Source: Numida meleagris
Taxonomy: Eukaryota > Chordata > Aves > Galliformes > Numididae
DNA length: 64,000 nucleotides
Reading direction: 5' to 3'
NCBI RefSeq assembly: GCF_002078875.1
Contig: NC_034413.1
Span: forward strand, 67,080,802 to 67,144,801
The notes beneath the pieces are model-generated. The model was not told the origin of the DNA and ran no database searches. It saw only the letters and a list, made by a program, of their open reading frames with translations. Positions within the stretch are counted from its first letter, which is position 1, and the number at the start of each line of letters is the position of its first letter. Positions 61,201-64,000 of the stretch are shown one piece after another. Position numbers and translations under genes: made by a program.

Positions 61201-64000
61201 CCCTAGGGCTATACTGCTACAACCAAAAACTACTCAAGTTCTCCCTCATTATTTGGTTCAAACAAAGCACAGTGAGTTGCCACCTCCAGCACAGAAGGCA
61301 TACTGGCTCTTGGGTTATCTGGAAAGCAAAGGGTCACTAAGGGCAAAAAGGGGAAGAAAAAGGAAAGGTTCTTCTCCCTCTCCAACCTTTATTCTGGTAT
61401 TGCTGCCCTGAAAAATACTATTTTTTACCCCTTAATGAGTTGCATACATGAGCAACTCTTCCACAGCCACCCCACTCCAGGTCTGCCATCAGCACGCAGC
61501 AAAATCCAAATTCAAACCTCCTCTGCAGCACCCTAGCTCATCCCAGCTCTTCAGAGATTTTGCTTTAAATAAAAACCTATTTCACTTAAGAGATGTTGGG
61601 AGTTTCTGGAAAACCTTACCCCAGCCACTTCTGCACAGAAACCTGCAAAGATGAGGGAGAAGGTGTAATTCTGAGTTATACGAGCCCCACCAGGCTAGCA
61701 GAAAGCACAGACTTTAAGTGGTGTTCCTTCCCAAGTATGGGGACGCATATTATTACTAGCTAATGAAATTCATATGCATACCTCCTACTTACTGCTTTTG
61801 AAGGATATCCTTCTGGATGTTTGGTGGCCCAGCAGACTGCTATCTCTGAAGATATTAGTCTTATTTTTAGCATAGAAACCAACGTTCATGTCATCATGAG
61901 GATTAAAATGATTATTAACAAACAATGAGATTTGGACTATATTATTGGACAGTTTCAACCCACAGCTAGAAAATTCTCTGGCACTTTCCTAGAGTATGTT
62001 GTTTTTTTTTTTAATTCTGTTTTAAACTCTAACAGATTTCCCAGAAAAAAAAAAATGATAGTTTATCCATGCACTTAAACTCACCCATTTTGAAATCTCA
62101 GTTTATACTGATAATTGTATTCTGCTGCTCTATAAAAAAACCTGAAGATTAGACTAATCTACAAAATACAGTTTTAGAAATGTGCTTACTTTATATAAAT
62201 CTGGTTGCTTTAAAGGGCAACCACTTCCACAGCACAAAGTTCACGTAAATCTCCCTGCAAGTCCCAAATGCAAACACTATCTACAAAGTCCACATTCTTT
62301 GTATTTCACAAAAGCTTCGCAGAATACATTTAACATGAGAGAAAAGCTAGATTTCATTCTTCACTTCATCTTCTTGACAGAAAGGTGTCAATAGAAAGAT
62401 GCTGACAAGAAAGCAAACTGGAACCTGTGTAACTTTATTACTGAAGTATGGGGAGATTACTTTGTGTTATTAAAACATCACTGCAACACTGCTGACATTT
62501 GTGCCTTGCAGTGGCAGCAGTTTCTATTGAGATGAGCTGTTTTAAACCTTAGTTATTTATCAGTCACAAAAAAATGTTATTCTTTAAGTCTACAATGAGA
62601 CAGTTGAATGTAAAAATATATCCATATGTACCTGAAGTCCCAGAGGGCACTACCATTCATTTCTAAAGAAAATTAGATATGGCTCGTCCATGAGTTCTTC
62701 ACTAATACACTCATTTCCAGCAACAACTTCTTTAAGGAATCCTGCAATTTCATGAACAAAATAAGGAAGCTTGACTTCCCTGTGGCTTATACAAGACAAT
62801 ACTCACATGCCAAACATTGCTGCTTATCTCCACTCAGAGGAATGCAAATTTTTTGGTTCAGAAACACAGTGAAAACTTGGTAAAAGTTGTAGAGCTTCTT
62901 TTCTTTTTTGTACTGGCCATGGCCTTTCTTGCTCTCTGCCAAATAAAATAATCCAGTAATTTAACAAGTAGCCCTCCTAGCCTGTTTCCATTACCCACTT
63001 CTAGTTTATTTGTTTCCCTCAGGCTGCAATTCCAAATGAAAGCAACATTCAACAGGCACTTGTATCCACAAAAGCTGTTACTATCTAATAAGCTCTGCAG
63101 CACCTGGACTCCTGAAGTCATAAGAGATTTTCCCAGGCATGAGGTTTTGGAAATTTGATAAGTGAGATATTCTGCTCAAGGTGCCAGTGTGCAATCCGAG
63201 GTGAACAAGTGAAGTTAACCACTCCATTTGCTCACAGTACAAATGCAAAGCTCCTGGCCAGTGGATGCTTACCAGGTGTCACGATAAACAGAGCTGTTCA
63301 AAGATTTCCACTTAGGTGCAGCAGCTTTTCTGCCAAGCACGAAACAGAATAGAAAATTGGAATTAAATGCAGTTTTAGAAGTACTTAGAATTAGTTTTCC
63401 CTTGTTAGTTTTATGGACACGCTCAACACGCAGGTATTCTCCCCAAATCTAACACAGCCCCAATAGCTGGCTTCAAGAAACAGCTCTCCACAGTGCCACT
63501 TCACCCCTAGGGCCACCAAGGACATGCCATGCAATCTTTGGCAAGAAACTGCCCGCTATGAGGCTAAACAGATCATTGACCTGTTGCACTCTGACATTTT
63601 TCATTAAAATACGTAAAAGTTTGAGAGGTATTCTACTAATTTTGCATACTTATATAGATGTGAAAAGCATGATGTAAGCTTTATAAAAAAAAAGGCCTTT
63701 TTAAAGCACTCAAATCCAGCTACTAACTTACAAATGCGATACAGAATTCAAGTCGAGCTGTACCTACCACTCCTTGAGCACTTATTCCACGTAAATGCTT
63801 TTAGTTGCGCTCTTAACACTCCACGGCCACACATTAAGCACTCCTGCAGTCACTGGCCACCTCCTGAGCCCAGCCAACACCACAAGAGCAGCAGTCACTG
63901 CACGTTTAGCTGCATTACCTTGTCTTTGCAAGGCACATTTGTCACAGCGTGATACCGTTGTGAAAAGACAGGCCACCAATTAACGCAAATCAGCGCGGTT
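55291..64000. other. Gene-free, repeat-poor stretch to the window end
   Basis: About 8.7 kb in which I can name no gene, RNA or mobile element. Composition is AT-rich throughout. Short A- and T-runs occur at about 55366-55383, 56011-56028, 61996-62012 and 63686-63695. A perfect 19-nt hairpin sequence lies at 60019-60037. Open frames at 56708-56968, 58946-59263 and 62858-63121 resemble nothing known. Confidence 0.5.

Overview
The window looks like AT-rich, non-coding nuclear DNA from a bird, most likely a galliform such as chicken or a relative. The main reason is a set of interspersed repeats with the signature of avian CR1 LINEs: short 5'-truncated copies whose 3' ends carry the 'GATCTTTAAGGTCCCTTCCAA...ATTCTGTGATT' type of tail, in both orientations. 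A solo LTR of avian ERV type and several degraded ancient amniote repeats (MIR-like SINEs and palindromic repeats) fit the same picture. All repeat family calls were made from memory of consensus sequences; no alignment or database search was run.

I found no protein-coding gene, tRNA, rRNA, snRNA, CpG island or CRISPR array. The open frames are short, often begin with GTG or TTG rather than ATG, and match no protein family I recognise, except one: positions 36876-37193 encode the C-terminal end of a CR1 ORF2 protein, a retrotransposon relic. The whole 64 kb is best read as an intergenic gene-poor stretch or the inside of a very long intron. The sequence alone cannot decide between these.

Layout: 1.27-1.80 kb is a complete solo LTR, minus strand, with a perfect 5-bp target duplication. 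3.2-3.8 kb holds two minus-strand MIR-like SINE fragments. 9.7-13.0 kb holds one ancient and two short plus-strand CR1 pieces. 16.0-19.9 kb is the densest CR1 cluster (three copies) plus an old palindromic repeat. 20-36 kb is almost free of recognisable repeats apart from homopolymer runs. 36.8-37.3 kb is the best-preserved CR1, with an inverted 3' tail. 42.2 kb is a plus-strand MIR-like fragment and 45.6-45.8 kb an old minus-strand CR1. 48.2-48.9 kb is a very AT-rich tract with a good hairpin. 51.2-51.4 kb is an ancient palindromic amniote repeat, 52.0 kb is a 43-base A-tract bracketed by inverted repeats, and 55.2 kb is another MIR-like scrap. The last 8.7 kb holds nothing I can name.

No new biological system is evident. 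The most distinctive observations are the inverted CR1 tail at 37.2 kb, the clean solo LTR, the long A-tract inside a palindrome, and the hairpin at 48.8 kb.
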